Source of the DNA: Adiantum capillus-veneris
Taxonomy: Eukaryota; Streptophyta; Polypodiopsida; Polypodiales; Pteridaceae
Assembly: GCA_014529385.2 (NCBI GenBank)
Contig: CM043952.1
Location: 151,121,057-151,185,056 of the forward strand
DNA length: 64,000 nt
Direction: 5' to 3'
Position numbers and translations under genes: made by a program. The notes beneath the pieces are model-generated. The model had not been told where the DNA came from. It searched no databases and saw only the letters and a program-made list of their open reading frames with translations. Shown piece by piece: positions 11,407 to 24,330 of this stretch; position 1 is the first letter of the stretch, and every line of letters starts with the position of its first letter.

Positions 11407-12215
11407 TGTTGGACGGATACGCCGCGACGAACGTCAGCATAGTGAGAACTCACCTAACATATAATGTCAACTGAGGACGAAACTCGACCCGCATGCGCAT
11501 GGAAGCAAGCAAAGGGTGTCAACCTCTACTCGACCGACTAATGACTACTTCCTACAGAGATATCAAATCTACATGCCATCGGTTCTGCGAATGTGAGAGT
11601 CTCTTATGATGCTACCGCAAGACAAAAGCCCATTAGACGTTCAAAACGTTACGAAACTAGAGGGATATTCTATCAACACCAATAGGCCACTCACCCTAAG
11701 GTATGTGACCAAAAAAACCTATCCAATACCCTCCGTGCAGAAAACGCGTAGGATGTCTGGCGATTTTTGTAGGTCGATGTTTCCAAAAACTAAAGTGCCT
11801 AATGTGTAGCTCTACTCGCTCTGATCACGTGGATATGTTGAAATGCAAAAATGGACAACAGTTACTCATCGAAACTCCAAAAGTAGCTCGCGGGTGAATC
11901 TGCCAAAACACAGGCGAACGTGCGTGATGTAAGCATCAATGCGTAGCTCTCCTCGTGGGTGACACATTGCTGCTCTCCATTTGCGATTCCGACCACCATA
12001 GCTCCTATAGCACACACACACACACACACTCTCACTCTCTCGCAGTCTCCCAATGACACAGAAGATCAAATTATTAGAAGTATTTTTACAAAGCTTTAGG
12101 TTTTGGCTTATATACTAAGCCTTAGAAAACCTAATGTCCGACCAAAATGACCTTATTTGTCCCTAGGCTTCTATAGAGCTTAGTTACATCGTGAGCTGGC
12201 TTTGCTCATCCAACA
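11407..12215 (-). mobile_element. 5' LTR of the minus-strand element (809 bp)
   Basis: The block is bounded by TGTTGGA at 11407 and TCCAACA ending at 12215, the short inverted ends expected of an LTR, and one edge touches the primer site. It contains a right half-site of the 24-bp palindrome at 11744-11758 and a CA repeat at about 12011-12028. The partner 3' LTR is not in the window because the element is truncated at 5497/5498. Confidence 0.8.
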
Positions 12216-12341
12216 AGCATCTGTGGCCAAAATACAATTGTCAACTTAAAATATGAAGTTCCCGTAAACATTACAAAAGTGGCCATAATGGCTCAAAATA
12301 ATAATAACGGGATATTCGATGATGTCCATGAGTTTGTATCT

Positions 12342-13070
12342 TCACCTTACAGCATCCATCTTCGTCTTCATCACTTCATGAGCATCTTTAGAGAATCTTT
12401 GAGGAATCTTCATGGAATCTTTGTGGAAGCGTTGTTGAAAGGTTGACCTGCAAGGGGGTTCCAACTGTTGGGGTTGCAAGTCCACTAGAATCTCCTGCTT
12501 CTTGAGTCTGTAAGGGTATAAATGAAAGATTTTCTTCGACCACATTTCCACTATTTTTTCCAAGTGAGAGAGTCTGACTCTCCTTGAGCATCTTAGATTG
12601 ATTTGCTTTATCTGTGTCTTCATTCTTTCACTTCTTATTCTTTTTTGCGCTGCTCAATTTACCTAAATATTGATTGACTTTCTTAAAGCCCTCAATATAT
12701 AAGTCTATAAAGTTCTCACTTGGAGTGTTGTCTTGAAGCTCCACCCACCCTGCTTTTGTCATTGTCACTCCTTCATAATCAACCTTCACCAATTTTTGAG
12801 CAAAGGCCACATGCTCCAACAAGTAGGAGTCACCATTGAGTAGTTTTACTCCAAGGCATGGAGACATTTCAAGATCTGAACAATCTTTCTTTATCTCCTT
12901 GACAATACCATAGTCCTTGAAGGAAAATTGCTCTTTATCTTGAAAGAACAAGTGGACTTTCTTATCACTTCCACCATTTGGTAAGTGAAAATCTAGATAC
13001 CAAGAACTTGGTGTTGAGCTTGTTGCATCAACTGACTTTGAATTTCTCTCTGAGACATTTTCTGTAGAAA
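12342..13070 (-). pseudogene. N-terminal fragment of the ParB/methylase-like gene, copy A
   Basis: The reading 12628-12951 contains GVKLLNGDSYLLEHVAFAQK and GFKKVNQYLGKL and matches the N-terminal part of the longer gene copy at 24640-27385 almost residue for residue. A second frame at 12342-12623 covers the next segment. The start region (ATG near 13063) is frameshifted relative to copy B. Copy A lacks everything downstream, because the LTR edge at 12215 lies just beyond. Function can only be inferred from copy B. Its 5' end faces the palindrome array that starts about 20 bp away. Confidence 0.6.
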
Positions 13071-13080
13071 GAATGACATA

Positions 13081-15810
13081 TATTTAGACAAGATGGATAT
13101 TAGTACATCCATATGGACCTAGGGCCATAGAGTCCCCTCTATGCTAAACCATGTGGTCCTAGGTCCAAAGGGTGCCAAAAAAATGGTTCTACAAGTGTAC
13201 GTAGGCCACTCTATGGTAGTGTGATCACATGTTCTCTCATGACATTAGAGGACCCTCAAAGAAGTATCCCTTGAATGGCCTTAATACCCCTTTAGAGCCT
13301 CTACACCAACACCATATGGCATCATGTGGCCTGAAGCCCATAGTGTCCCCTGCATGCTAGTAAGAACCTATCTATGCTCTCATTGGCATCCTATGGCCCC
13401 AAGGCCACAAGGTGGCCTCAATGTTTTAAAGAAACGCTTCATGAGGGTTTTCTGGTAACCTATGACCCCAGGGCCATATGGTGCTCTCCATGCAAGTAAA
13501 AACCACTATTTGCTCTATATTGAGGAGACCTTGTGGGATGAAGTCCATAGGGTCCCCTCTATGCTAGTAAGAACCTCTGTTTACTCTATAATGGCACCCT
13601 GTGGCTTGAAGGTCATAGGGTTCCCTCTATGCCACTAAGAATCTCTTTGTGCTCTATGCTCTATCATCTATGCTCTATGATCTATATTGACTTCCTATGG
13701 CCCCAAGACCACAAGGTGCCCTCATTGTTTCCAAAAAACCCTCATTGTTTTTTCTATGGCCCAAGGGCCATAGCTCTCTATGCCGGTATAAAACACCATT
13801 TGCTCTATATTAGCTCCCTAAGACCTGAAGGCCATAGGGTTGGCCTCAAGGGCCCCAAGGGTGCTCTGTATGCCAATGAAAAATACTATTTGCTCTATAT
13901 TGAGAAGACCTTGTGGGCTGAAGGCCATAGGAACCCTTCTATGATTGATTTTTGACAACCAATCCCCCTAGGTCCATAGGATGTTCTATATGCTAGTAAA
14001 AACACTATTTACTCTATATTGGAACCATGTGACTTGAAAGCCATATGGTCCCCTCTATTTGAGTAAGAGCCTCTCCATGCTCTATATTGGCACCCTTTGG
14101 CCTGAAGGCCATAGGGTCCAATCTTTGCTAGTAAGAACCGATCTATGCTCTATATTGGCACCCTATGTTCTGAAGGCCATAGGGTCCCCTATATGCTAGT
14201 AAGAACCTCTCTATGCTCTACACATCCGATGACCCCAAGGCCACAAGTTGCCCTCTATGTTTTGAAGAAACCCTTCAGGAGGGTTTTTTGGCAACCTATG
14301 GACCTAGAGCCATAGGGTGCTCTCTATGCCATTGAAAAACCCTCATTGTTTTGGTACCCTATGGCCCCAGGTATAAAGCACTATTTGGTCTATCTATGCT
14401 AGTAAGAACTGATCTTTGTTCTATATTGGCACTCTTTGGCTTGAAGGCCATAGGGTTCGCTCTGTGCTAGTAAGAACCGATCTATTCTCTGTATTGGCAC
14501 CCTAATTCAGGCCATAGGATCCCCTGTATGTTAGTAAGAACCTCTCTATGCTCTACACATACTATGACCCCAAGGGCACAAGGTGCCCTCTATGTTTTGA
14601 AGAAACCCTTCATGAGGTTTTTTTGGCAACCGATGGACCCGGGGACATAGGGTGCTCTCTATGCTAGTAAAAACACTATTTGCTCTATATTGAGAAGACT
14701 TTCTGGGCTGACGGCCATAGGTTCCCCTCTATGCTAGTGAGAACCTCTGTTTTCTCTATGTTGACACCCTGTGGCCTGAAGGCCATAGGGTTCCCTGTAT
14801 GCTAGTAAGAAGATCTCTATGCTCTATACTCTATGCTCTATATCGACGTCCTACGGCCCCAAGGCCACAAGGTTCCCTCATTGTTTCGAAAAAACCCTCA
14901 TTGTTTTGGCACCCTATGGCCACATGTATAAAGCACTATTTGGTCTCTCTATGTTATGCTCTATATTGGCACCCTATGGCCTGAAGGCCATAGGGTCCCC
15001 CCTATGCTAGCAAGTAACTCTCTGCGTTCTACACATCCTATGACCCCAAGGCCAAAATTTGCCCTCTATGTTTTGAAGAAACCCTTCATGAGGGTTTTTT
15101 GGCAACCTATGGACCCAGGGCCATAGGATTCTCTCTATGCCATTGAGGAGACCTTGTGGGCTCAAGGCCATAGGGTCCCCTCTATGCTAGTAAGAACCTC
15201 TGTTTTCTCTATGTTGACACCCTGTGGCTTGAAGGCCATAGGGTTTCCTCTATGGTAGCAAGAAGCTCTCTATGCTCTATGCTCTATATTGACATCCTAT
15301 GGCCCCAAGGCCACAAGGTGCCCTGATTGTTTCGAAAAAACCCTCATTGTTTTGACAACTTATGGCCCGAGCTATAAAGAACTATTTGGTCTCTCTATGC
15401 TAGTAAGAACCGATCTATGCTCTATATTGGGACCCTATGGCCTGAAGGCCATAGGGTCCCCTGTATGCTAGGAAGAACGTCTCTATGCTCTACACATCTT
15501 ATGACCCTAAGGGCAGAAGGTGCCCTATATGTTTTAAAGAAACCATTTATGAGAGTTTTTTCACAACCTATGGACCCAGGTCCATAGGGTGCTCTCTATG
15601 CCAGTAAAAAATACTATTTGCTGTATATTGAGGAGACCTTGTGGGATAAAGGCCATAGGGTCCCCTCTATGCTAGTAAGAATCTCTGTTTCTCTATTGAC
15701 ACCTTGTGGCATGAAGGCCATAGGGTTCCCTCTATGGTAGTAAGAAGCTCTCTATGCTCTTTGCTCTATGGTCTATATTGAGATCCTATGGCCCGAAGGC
15801 CACAAGGTGC
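13081..15810. repeat. Palindrome satellite array, type I (first block)
   Basis: About 2.7 kb of irregular tandem repeats whose core is an inverted repeat, CCCTATGGCC, loop TGAA or CCAA, GGCCATAGGG. Cores are joined by spacers such as 'ctctatgctagtaagaacct' and 'tgctctatattggc'. Unit length is about 50-70 bp, with larger units of several hundred bp. Short plus-strand open frames here (repeating YGPKA and CSILAPYGLKA) arise from the repeat itself, and I do not regard them as genes. The same array type follows copy B at 27386. Confidence 0.85.
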
Positions 15811-17640
15811 CCTCATTGTTTCAGATGTAATGTAGGACACCTTGTGACCCTAGGGAACATAGGGAATCGTGTGGCCTTGAGATTGTAGATTGTCAACCTA
15901 TGGACCTTGGGCCACAAGGTCTCTAGATGGGACATAGGGCATCCAAGGGCCCAAGGGTGGCCTAGGTACATAGGGTACAACATGGTGCATATTAACGGGC
16001 ACCATGGCAGCCCCATGCACCTAGGGCTCTAGGGCCATAGGATCTCCAAAAGGAGCATAGGGAATCATATGGCCCTTGCGATTGTACATTGCCATCCTAT
16101 GGCACTTGGGCCATAGGGTCTTCAGATGGAACGTAGGGCACCTTGTGACCCTAGGGAACATAGGGAATCCTATGGCCCTTTAGATTGTAGATTGTCACCC
16201 TATGGCCCTTGGGCCACAAGGTATCTAGATGGGACGTAGGGCACCCTGTGATCCTATGGCTCTAGGGCCATAGGATCTCCAAAAAAATCATATGGAACCC
16301 TATGGCCCTTGAGATTGTACATTGCCACCCTATGGCCCTTCGGCCACAAGGTCTCAAGATGATACATAGGGCACCTTTTGATCCTATGGCCATAGGCTCC
16401 TTATGTTCCTTTTGTAGATCCTATGGCGCTAGGGCCATATGACCTTCAGAAGGAACATATGGAACCATATGGCCACTGAGATTGTACATTGCCATCCTAT
16501 CGCCCTTGGGCCACAAGGTCTCTTGATAGGACATAGGGCACCATGTGATCCTATGTCCATAGGGCCATATGTTCAGTTTGGAGATCCTATGGCCCGAGGA
16601 CCATAGGATATCCAAAAGAAACATAGGGAAACCTTTGATCCTATTGTGCGAGGTTCCTTCTGTTCCTTTTGGAGATTCTATGGCCCGAGGACCATAGGAT
16701 CTCTAAAAGGAACATAGGGAACCCCATGGCCCTTGAGATTGTACATTGCCACCGTATGGACCTTGGGCCAAAAGGTCTCTAGATGGGACATAGGGCACCC
16801 TTTGATCCTATGGTGCGAGGTTCCTTATGTTCCTTTTGGAGATCCTATGGCCCGAGGACCATAGGATCTCCAAAAGGAACATAGGGAACCCTATGGCCCT
16901 TGAGATTGTATATTGCCACCCTATGGCCCTTGGGCCAAAAGGTCTCTAGATGGGACATAGGGCACCCTTTGATCCTATGGTGCGAGGTTCCTTATGTTTC
17001 TTTTGGAGATCCTATGGCTCGAGGACCATAGGATCTCCAAAAGGAACATAGGGAACCCTATGGCCCTTGGGCCAAAAGGTCTCTAGATGGGACATAGGGC
17101 ACCCTTTGATCCTATGGTGCGAGGTTCCTTATGTTCCTTTTGGACATCCTATGCCCCGAGGACCATAGGATCTCCAAAAGGAACATAGGGAACCCTATGG
17201 CCCTTGAGATTGTACATTCCCACACTATGGACCTTGGGCCACAAGGTCTCCAATAGGTCACCCTTTGATCCTATGGCCCTAGGTTCTTTATGTTGCTTTT
17301 GGAGATTCTATGGCCCTAGTGCAACCCTATCTCCAAAAGGAACATAGGGAACCCTATGGCCCTTGAGATTGTACATTGCCACCCTAAGGCCCTTGGGCCA
17401 CAAGGTCTCTGGATTGGACATAGAGCACCATGTGATCCTATGGCCATAGTGCCATAATATATGTTTGGAGATTTTATGGCCCTATGGCCATAGGATCTTC
17501 AATAGGAACATAGGGAACCCTATGACCCTTGAGATTGTACATTGGCACCCTATGGCCAGATGGGACATTGGTCACCCTATAGTACGATGTGAGACCACCC
17601 TATGGCCTTATGGTCATAGGGTGCCTTATGTTCCTTTGTA
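15811..17640. repeat. Palindrome satellite array, type II with long foldbacks
   Basis: Here the spacers change to 'gagattgtacattgccacc' and 'tctctagatgggacataggg'. The inverted repeats become much longer: at 16821-16888 two 30-base arms (one mismatch) flank an 8-base loop. Similar foldbacks are centred near 16596, 16688, 16855, 17022, 17162 and 17320. No gene is evident. Confidence 0.85.
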
Positions 17641-19080
17641 GCCACACCCTGTCTGCCTTTTTAAAGATTCTATGTCTAGTTTTATTTTAGTGACTACAAT
17701 GAATTTTAAGAAACTATATTACACCATATCTTACAAACACATATAGTGTATACTTTCTTTCCCACCTTTTTGTCTCTTTTTTTCCCATCCTCCTACAACT
17801 ACTGAACCTTAATCCATCCTCATACAACAGCGCGCTCTACTCGTCCTCTTACAACGTGTGCCCAACTCCCCACAACCCAATTACAGGTATCCATAGTTTC
17901 AGCATCTTCTGTAGTTATTGTTTTTTGTATTTGCAGGTTTATAATTTTTTTGTAATTAGAGATTTTTGCAGTTAGAGTTTTACAGTTTTACAGTTTTAGG
18001 TCGCTTATGAGGAGTTTTCTGTTTTATAGATTTAGGTCCCTAATAAGAGTTTTTCATTTTACAAATTTAGGTCCCAATTAGTGTTTTCTGTTTTACATTT
18101 TTAGGTCTCTAATTAGAGTATTCTGTATTACAGTTTTAGATCTCTTATTAGATTTTTCTGTTTTATAGTTCTACAGTCTACAGTTTTAGAGATGATTTTC
18201 TTTATTGTTTTAGAGAGAGGTGATTCACAACTTAACTAAAACATAATTAGATTAAGAACAATTAAAACCAAATTAAGCAAAAAGATTAGGGTTTCTATAG
18301 GTTACCTGTGGGTAAATCTGTGTTTGATGAAGAGAGGCTACAGCAGTAGCAAGCAGTCACTTAGGTGTGTTGAGGCCGCGGCAATGATGGTAACAGATCT
18401 GTGTTTGGGAGGTCGCGGTAGCAGTCCTTGTGTTGAAGTTGTGGCGATGGCTTCTCGTAGACCTATGCGCATCACAACGATGGCGTAGAACTCTATGCGT
18501 AGGGAGAGAGGGAGAGAGAGACAAAGAAAGATAGAGAAAGACAAGCTCTGTGTAGGTTTCGAGAAAGAAACGAGAGAGAGAAAGAGAGCGACAACGCAAA
18601 AAAAATTGTGGTAGAGAGAGAAAGAGAGAGATAAGGTTAGTTAGGTTAGGTTAGAAATTCAAAATTCGAATTTTGAATTTAGGGGATGTTCTCACGGGGT
18701 TGCAATCGAGATTACTAGAGTTCTAGGCTTTGTGTAAAAATGAGACATAGCTCATCGGCTCCGAAATTGAAAGAGCTTTTCAGAAAAAAAAAAAGAGTAT
18801 GGAAAAAAGAAAGTTGGTGCAAGGCCTTGTCAATGTCCATATCTTTGTAGTACGAGTGGAACGACACCTATGAAGCAAAATTTGACTCCAGAATCAAAAT
18901 TTGCATAGTAAAAAATACACTACAAATAGCTAAATTTTAAAAAAATTATCCCAAAACTTGTGCGCTATTTTTTGGTCCAATATCAATAAGTGTATTTGAA
19001 AACCGATTATGAGAAAGTTTGTCGTAGCGTAATTTTTTTTAAAAAAAAATTAATTTTTTTAAAAAAACACCTCAGCCACC
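17641..19080. other. Non-coding spacer unit between arrays, copy A
   Basis: It has an AT-rich part, a minisatellite (17930-18200), a purine-rich GA tract region (18495-18640) and an AT-rich conserved stretch (18690-19010). The order and much of the sequence recur at 34029-35400, for example 'aaaaaatacacta' and the 'agagctttcc/agagcttttc' region. No gene could be supported. Confidence 0.6.
17930..18200. repeat. Minisatellite of 'ttttacagttttaggtc' type
   Basis: About six degenerate units of 35-45 bp with the phrases 'ctgttttacag', 'tttaggtc' and 'ctaattagag'. A shorter relative ('ttattgttttattg') is found at 34340-34435, at the matching place in copy B. Confidence 0.8.
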
Positions 19081-21195
19081 CCCGGGCTCACACCATAGGG
19101 CAGCAATGTTGGAGGTCAAGGATCAAAGCATGCACTCGGTTCCATTTGAAAATCCTATGTCCTAGGGTTTTCTTCTTCTATCTTGTGAGATCCTTGTGGG
19201 CCTACGGTGGCAATGTGAAAGCTTGTGGACCTAGGGCCATAGGGTGGCAATGTATAAGCTCAAGAGCCATAAGTTGCCCTATATTTCATTTGGAAATCCT
19301 ATGGCCCTAGGGTCATGGGGTGACAATGGATAAGATCCAATACATAGCCCTATGTTCCAGTTGGAGATCCTATGGCCCTAGGGTCACGACAATGTATAAG
19401 CTCAAGAGCCATACGTTGCCCTATGTTCTAGTTGGAGATCCTATGACCCTAGGGTCATGGGGTGGCAATATGTAAGCTCAAGGTCCATAGGGTGCCACAT
19501 GTCCCATATGGAGATCCTACGGCCCTAGGGCCATGGGGTTGCATTGGCATCTTGGCCACCCTTAAACCCACACCCTTGAGCTTAGGGGCCTTAGGTTGTC
19601 TTATTATATGTTGTGAGATCTTGTGACCCTAGGGCCATAGGGTGGCAATGTATAAGCTCAATGGCCATACATTGCCTATGTTCCATTTAGAAATCCTATG
19701 GCCCTAGGGCCATGGGGTGCAATATGTAAGCTCAAGGACCATAGGGTGCCACATGTCTTATATGGAGAGTTTATGCCCTACATTGGTACTCTGTGGCCCT
19801 AGGGTCATAGGGTGCCTTCTATGCTAGTAAAATACATTATATGGTCTAGGTTTCCACTCTATTGCGTAGGTCTAAAAGGTTTGCTCTACGAAGAAACCAT
19901 GTATACTATATGTTGGCAGTGTATGGCCCTAGGGCTAGAAGGAAACCATAGGGCTATAAGGTGTCCTCTATGCTACTATCGTATGGCCCAAGGGCCAGAT
20001 GGTGTCCAAGGTGTCCTGTGTGAGACAATTCTCTACTACATATACAAAAACCACTTCATGGCACTATGGCGTCCCAAGGGAAACAAGGTGCTAATAAAAA
20101 GTCCTCTATGCTCTATGTTGGCACCCTATGGCCCGAAGGCCATAGGGAGGTCTTTATGCTAGTAAAATTCCCTCCATGCACTATGTTTATGTGTATACTT
20201 ATAAGAAGGCATTTATGCTCTATATTGGCATCTTATGACCCTAGATCCATAAGATGTCCTCTATGGTAAAAGAAAAATCATACATGGGCTACATTGGCAT
20301 CCTATGGTCCTAGGGCCATAGGGTGTCCTCTATGCGAGCAAACCCTCTATGCCTAATGTTGGCACCCTATAACCCTAGGGTCACAAGGTAGCCCTCCATG
20401 CTCTATATAGGCACCCTATGGCCCCAGGGCCATAGGGTCCCTCTATGCTAATAAGAACCTCAATATGCTTTATGTTGGCACCCTATGTCCCTAGGGCCAC
20501 AAGGTGCCCTCAATGCTAATATAAACCCCTAATGTTTCATGTTTGCACCCTATGGTGCTGATACCACAAGGTGTTGTCTATCCTAGGAAGAAACCTTGTG
20601 TGCTCTATGTTCACACCCTATAGCCCTAGGGTGCCCTATATGCTACTAAGAAACACCATATACTCTATGTTGGAACCCTATGGCCCTAGGGTGCTATCAT
20701 AAGAAACCATCTATTGTCTACGTTGAGACCCTATGGCCCCAAGGGCATAGGGTGGCCAAGGTGTCCTTGAAGAGAATTCTCTACTACATACATATAGAAT
20801 ACTTTATGGCCCCAAGACCATTGAGTGACTTACGTGCCTCTTCATAGACTCTATGTTAGAGCCCTATGGCACTAGGGTCATAGAGTGCTCTCTATGCTAT
20901 TAAGAGACCCTATATGATCTTTGTTGGCACTCTTGGGGCCATAGGGTACCTTTGTTGGCACTCTTGGGGCCATAGGGTACCTTTCATGTTAGCAAGAAGT
21001 TCTACATGCTTTATGTTAGCACCCTATGGCCCTAGGGCCACAAGGTTCCCTCTATGCTTCTATGCTAAAAGGAAATCCTCCATGCTCTAAGTTGGCGTAT
21101 GACCCAAGGGCCAAAGGGTGTCTTCAATGCTAGTAAGAAACACTATATGTTCTAAGTTCGTATCCTATGGCCCCAGGGACATAGGATGGCCAAGG
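19081..21195. repeat. Palindrome satellite array, type III
   Basis: Units contain CCCTATGGCCCTAGGGCCAT or near variants, so the core here is a continuous palindrome without a separate loop. The earlier part has spacers with 'caatgtataagctcaag'; the later part resembles type I ('ctctatgttggcacc', 'ctctatgctagtaag'). Degeneracy increases towards 21.2 kb. No gene is supported. Confidence 0.85.
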
Positions 21196-22359
21196 CATCC
21201 ACGGTACATTCACAAACGGATTTTGATTACGATGTTGTTAGAACACAAAGAATTCTTTCTAATACTAGTAATTTCAATAAAAAAATTCAAGTTGTTTTAG
21301 TGATCCTAAATACCATTTATATAGGTGATATACTTTTTGACATAATTTTCAAGGATGAATACACATTAAAAGTTTTCATGATAAAATAGTCATGAAAAAA
21401 TCCAAGTCTATACACACATTAAAATAATTATAGGTGGTATATATCAACTTAATTAGACAATGACAGTCATGAAAAAATCCAAGTGTTAACCTTTTTATAA
21501 AATCTCAATGTATTTATGATCTTATTAAAATGTGTAAGTTAATACTACGGTAAATATGCAATCCAATATACAAAATTGAATCATTATCATACATCATACA
21601 ACTATTGCTTTGCCACACAGTTGAAGGGGTCTTTGCCTTCAAATGTCGACATTACATTCAAACATTTAAATGAAATTTGCAAGTACTTTAACTCACAAAT
21701 GCATTGATCTGTTGGTGGATGGAAGGTCCGGCTCACCATGCACTTTGATTTTCAAATCCTAGGGGCAAAAATACTTAATGTGTTGGATTCTCCTTCTGGC
21801 ATTGCACATGTTCTGGAACTTGCATTGCCTTCTACTTCCAATTTACAAAATTAAACAATTGTCATACATTATACAATCATTTCCTTGCAATAAACCTTGA
21901 TACAATGTTCTGATTGCTACATGACAAGCTAAAAAATTGTACTAGTCCTAGCTTCCCTCTATTGAAAAACATTCAAGATATGAATTTCAATTCTCTCCAT
22001 CATCTAGAAGAAAAACAAAATCATAGTTTGGAACAAAATACTCGCACTTTATATCTTTGAATAAAATCTTGTTACAATTAAAGAACTAGAGCTTCACATA
22101 ATCCGAAGAACAAATGCTTCATAAACCATTGCACTTTGATACTTGATGTTTACTATCTAAGCAAATAATTGGCATTTACAACAAATGTTGAATATATTTT
22201 TAATCTTATTTCAAACGCTTACACCATCAATTCACAATAGAAGAACTTACACCCAACCAAAAATGATCATACATCAATTGTTCACAAGATAAGCAATATA
22301 TGTCCCTAATATTTATGAACACAAGATAGTAAGGCAAAAGAAAAATGTTTTTGAAACAC
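21196..22359. other. AT-rich sequence without recognisable gene
   Basis: Only short chance frames occur and there is no repeat structure I can support. It separates the type III array from the TTAA-flanked element. Confidence 0.6.
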
Positions 22360-23703
22360 TTAACACTAGAATGGTAATAGGACACTTTTATGTCCTTGGA
22401 CACTTTTGTGTCCTGTTAAGTGACCATTTTGCTTGAATTATTTGAAGAGTATGAGAATGGATTTCTAGGTGCTATATATCCACAAAGTTGCCTTATGAGC
22501 TGAAAAAAATTAGCATTTTTTTGGAGTATCGATCTCACCATTAACCTTACTCTTGCACAACATTTTTGAACCTAAACTGTGTGAAAAAACGGGTCCTGTT
22601 TTTGGCTTTTTTTTCAAATTTTGGCAACTGTACCACTCTAAACTTCATGTTTGTGAGGTTTAGATGGCTAGAGGTTAGGCCTTCATATTTCTCAACATGT
22701 TTTGATGCTCATAGAGAGAGCTAAGTGTTAAAATTGAAAGTTATGACCAATTTACAAGAATTGCATAATCCTGTTTTTTGGCCAAAATTAGCACTTTTAT
22801 GATTTTTTTGGGGGCTTTCTTGATATCCAAATTCAATTTTGATTGTGTAAGTGTAATATATAACATAAAGCTAATCTTCCTTGAGTTTTGGGGGACCTAA
22901 TATGCTATATAGCATAGTATATGATGATGGTTGAGTTTTTTGATGCTGAAGAATACGATACATTTTAGAGTAGCAAGTATAACTTTCTCAATATTGCTAG
23001 TTTCTTAGGCCAATTGTGTGTATTTTGTAGGTAGTAACCATATATAATCATAGACTACAAACTTGGCTAGATATTGAGTAGTTTCTATGGGTTTCTAGAG
23101 GTCATAGTGCTAAACCCAGTTTTTCATGTTTGCTGTATTTAGCACTTTATCATTGCCCCCAAGGTTCCAATTGTAAGAGATCCATTATCCTTTTGACATA
23201 CTCCATGGCTCCTTTTGAATCCAAAGGCCCAAAGGGAACTAAGAAAACATGTATATAGTATCTGTATTGAGCGTGACTATAGAAACTTTGATGATAGGTC
23301 CGCAGAATGGCAAAAATGCAACTTTTTTGTACCTATTTTTTTTGCCCAAAAAAAAATTAGTGAGGTAAAAGCAACCATATGTTTCGGTCACCAACCCATT
23401 GAAGTTAACGGGGCATTTTATCTCATGTCCTACAAAAATCCCCACTCTTATTTATATGCAATCAATCGTAAGAAATTGCTGTTTTGGGCAAAATGCACTG
23501 GTCCATCAACTTTGGAGGCTTGTAGTGACCAAGGGATGAGAAAAATTACAAGTTTCTCATTTTTTCCATATGTAGTAGTTATTGAACTATAAGCTCATGA
23601 AAGGATTTTTCAAAATGAGTGGATCTAATATGGTTTTGGAATTTTTTCCCAAAACCTTGAAAGGACACTTTTATGTCCTGTTAGGTTACCATTCTAGTGT
23701 TAA
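22360..23703. mobile_element. TTAA-flanked inverted-repeat element, piggyBac-like
   Basis: The left edge reads TTAACACTAGAATGGTAA at 22360-22377, and the right edge is its exact reverse complement, ending in TTAA at 23703. Inside each end there is also the motif GGACACTTTTATGTCC (twice in degenerate form on the left, once on the right). A TTAA target duplication and terminal repeats starting CAC/CCC are hallmarks of the piggyBac superfamily. The 1.3-kb interior has no recognisable transposase. A 125-aa frame at 23215-23592 is the only sizeable one, and I do not recognise it. It is probably a non-autonomous copy. Confidence 0.65.
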
Positions 23704-23729
23704 AGAGTCTTTAGGTAACTTAGAATAAC

Positions 23730-24330
23730 CAACCTATGGTCTAAAGGCCATAGGGTGTAATGTGATATTTTATAAGATGTGTACATAGAGAGCTAAGTGA
23801 TTTGCATCCATGGGGTGGTTTAAGTGTTCCTGTGGAGATTCTATGTCAGCACCCTATGGCCATAAGACCTTAGGTTATCCCAAATGCTCTTGGATAACTT
23901 ATGTTTCCTTCTAGAATAGCCCAAATACATATGTGCCCTTTTAGAGACTTCATGTAATCCCCCTATATCCATAAGATTGTGGAGTAGCCCAAATGCTTTT
24001 GGGGGATTCTATGTTGACACCCAATGGCCTTAAGGCTATAGAGTAGCCCAAATGCTTATGTGCCCTTTCAAAGAATCTATGTAATCACCCTATATCCATA
24101 AGATTGTAGGGTAGGCCAAATGCTTTTGGTGGATTCTATGTTGACACCATATGGACCTAAGGCTATAGAGTAACCCAAATGCTTATGTGCCCTTTTAGAG
24201 ACTCGATGTAATCACTCTACGTCCGTAAGGTTGTAGGGTATCCCATTTTCTTTTGGAGGATTCTATGGCGTTAGAGCCATAGGGTGCCATGTCTACAAAG
24301 AACTCTATGATCCTCAAGTCATAGAGTGTT
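23730..24330. repeat. Degenerate palindrome array fragment
   Basis: About nine worn units with 'ccctatggcc...taaggccatagg'-like cores and spacers 'cccaaatgcttatgtgccct'. It is a remnant of the array family, right of the TTAA element. Confidence 0.7.

Noticed and set aside
23215-23592. 125-codon frame as a piggyBac transposase
   Set aside because: No DDD catalytic pattern or Cys-rich tail is visible, and it is far shorter than piggyBac transposases.
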